Source of the DNA: Nocardia ignorata NBRC 108230
GTDB lineage: Bacteria > Actinomycetota > Actinomycetes > Mycobacteriales > Mycobacteriaceae
Length of the DNA: 64,000 nt
Assembly: GCF_001612905.1 (NCBI RefSeq)
Contig: NZ_BDBI01000020.1
Location: forward strand, 124,001-188,000
Direction: 5' to 3'
The position numbers and the translations under genes were made by a program. Under the pieces are notes generated by a model. That model was not told the origin of the DNA and searched no databases. It saw only the letters and a list, made by a program, of their open reading frames with translations. Of this stretch, positions 63,164 to 64,000 are shown piece after piece. Position 1 is the stretch's first letter, and each line of letters starts with the position of its first letter.

Positions 63164-63167
63164 GCTT

Positions 63168-63210
63168 GGTATTTTTATACCGGCACGGCTAGTGTCGGTA
63201 TGAAAATACC
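63168..63210. promoter_or_regulatory. Twin operator around the -10 box of the aminopeptidase gene
   Basis: Two copies of GGTAT-N4-ATACC: GGTATTTTTATACC (63168-63181) and GGTATGAAAATACC (63197-63210), centres 29 bp apart, flanking TAGTGT at 63190-63195. The whole is also a 19-bp inverted repeat with two mismatches. The position suits repression. Confidence 0.72.
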
Positions 63211-63223
63211 GAGTGGAGGCGTG

Positions 63224-63991
63224 ATGGTGGAGTTGAAGACTCCCGAGGAGATCGAACGAATGCGGGTGACCGGCCGGTTCGTCGCGGACGTACTGGCCGG
63301 CGTGCGCGAACGAGCGCTGGTGGGAGTGAACCTGCTGGAGCTGGAAGCCTATGTACGCGAACGGATTCGCGAGCGTGGTGCGGTGTCGTGCTACTGGGAC
63401 TACTCGCCCTCGTTCGGGCGTGGACCGTTCCGCAATACGGTGTGCTTGGCTGTCAATGATGCTGTCCTGCACGGGCTTCCGCATGATTACGTGCTGCGCG
63501 ACGGTGATCTGCTCACCGCCGACCTGGCCGTCACCATCGACGGCTGGAGCGCGGATTCGGCGATCTCGTTCACCGTCGGAACCGGCTCGGCCGACGATCT
63601 GCGGCTGGTGCGGGCCACCGAGGAGGCACTGGCCGCCGGGATCGCCGCCGCGCAGCCCGGCAACCGGCTGGGCGACATCTCGGCCGCGATCGCCGATGTC
63701 GCACGCGGATACGGGTATCCGATCAACACCGAATACGGCGGGCACGGCATCGGGCGGACCATGCACGAAGATCCGCACGTGGCCAACAACGGCCGGGCCG
63801 GGCGCGGTTTCCTGCTGCGGCCGGGGCTCACCATCGCGATCGAGCCCTGGTTCGCGGCGGGCACCGACAAGGTCTACACCGACGCCGACGGGTGGACCAT
63901 CCGCTCGGCCGATGGATCGCGCTGCGCCCACAGTGAGCACACGATCGCCGTCACCGCCGACGGGCCGAGCGTGCTGACCTCGCGAAACTGA
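63224..63991 (+). CDS. map: Type I methionine aminopeptidase
   Basis: A 255-aa metallopeptidase removing N-terminal methionine. The five metal ligands are present: Asp100, Asp111, His174, Glu207 and Glu238, with the GGHGIGRTMHEDP and TIAIEPWF motifs. It lacks the N-terminal SH3-binding extension of mycobacterial MapB. ATG 63224 follows GGAGG; an ATG at 63200 lies inside the operator. It is probably an accessory copy because its promoter is tightly operator-controlled. Confidence 0.88.
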   Translation: MVELKTPEEIERMRVTGRFVADVLAGVRERALVGVNLLELEAYVRERIRERGAVSCYWDYSPSFGRGPFRNTVCLAVNDAVLHGLPHDYVLRDGDLLTADLAVTIDGWSADSAISFTVGTGSADDLRLVRATEEALAAGIAAAQPGNRLGDISAAIADVARGYGYPINTEYGGHGIGRTMHEDPHVANNGRAGRGFLLRPGLTIAIEPWFAAGTDKVYTDADGWTIRSADGSRCAHSEHTIAVTADGPSVLTSRN

Positions 63992-64000
63992 TCGGTATCC

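Overview
The window is high-GC DNA (visibly near 68 percent) with the gene style of Mycobacteriales, most likely Nocardia or a close relative such as Rhodococcus. The pointers are GTG starts, leaderless promoters with TAnnnT -10 boxes, an actinobacterial aerobic cobalamin set (cobL, cobK, cobIJ, cobH, cobG, cobN), mycofactocin-type short-chain dehydrogenases, a HelR/HelD-type RNA polymerase recycling ATPase and steroid catabolic genes. No rRNA, tRNA, CRISPR array, transposase or complete mobile element was seen.

Region 1 (1-18 kb) holds cobalamin synthesis with unrelated genes between: cobL and cobK forward, a PadR regulator, cobIJ-cobH on the reverse strand, an Lrp/DDAH divergent pair, an RNA-repair type RNA ligase, a frameshifted SnoaL gene, cobG, a RibD-like reductase, an EcsC-like protein, an unusual MerR-sliding-clamp fusion, a MarR regulator with a paired SMR efflux pump, and a cobalamin riboswitch in front of cobN.

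Region 2 (17.6-26 kb) is mixed: a membrane protein, a thioesterase, an overlapping pair of unknown genes, a sirtuin, a DHA2 exporter fused to carboxypeptidase-regulatory-like repeats, an XRE and an HxlR regulator. The HxlR promoter is present twice as imperfect 63-bp repeats flanking a quinone-reductase-like gene and a 5'-truncated SDR.

Region 3 (26.2-31.8 kb and 40.4-62.3 kb) is a steroid A/B-ring degradation locus. It has hsaE-hsaG-hsaF (dienoate hydratase, acylating aldehyde dehydrogenase, aldolase), an MFS transporter, kshB, SDRs, a ketosteroid isomerase-kstD-SDR-hsaD operon, a second kstD, a Baeyer-Villiger monooxygenase, hsaB, PadR, TetR and IclR regulators, and a kshA-hsaA-hsaC operon. 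Together these can isomerise and desaturate ring A, 9-alpha-hydroxylate, hydroxylate and cleave the aromatised ring and process the small dienoate fragment. A 16-bp palindrome close to TCCCGnTnnnCGGGAR recurs 13 times, almost always just upstream of these operons. In most cases its centre lies 37.5-39.5 bp from the -10 hexamer, which suggests one activator controlling the whole locus.

The steroid locus is split by about 8 kb of accessory genes (32-40.3 kb): a tautomerase/HxlR pair with a small peptide gene, a P-loop kinase, SUKH-like and unknown small proteins, a Nudix hydrolase, an S1-like protein and two decayed genes (VOC and XRE). A helR gene with a palindrome resembling the rifamycin-associated element is also embedded in the locus. 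The window ends with a mycofactocin-type SDR and a type I methionine aminopeptidase under a twin operator.
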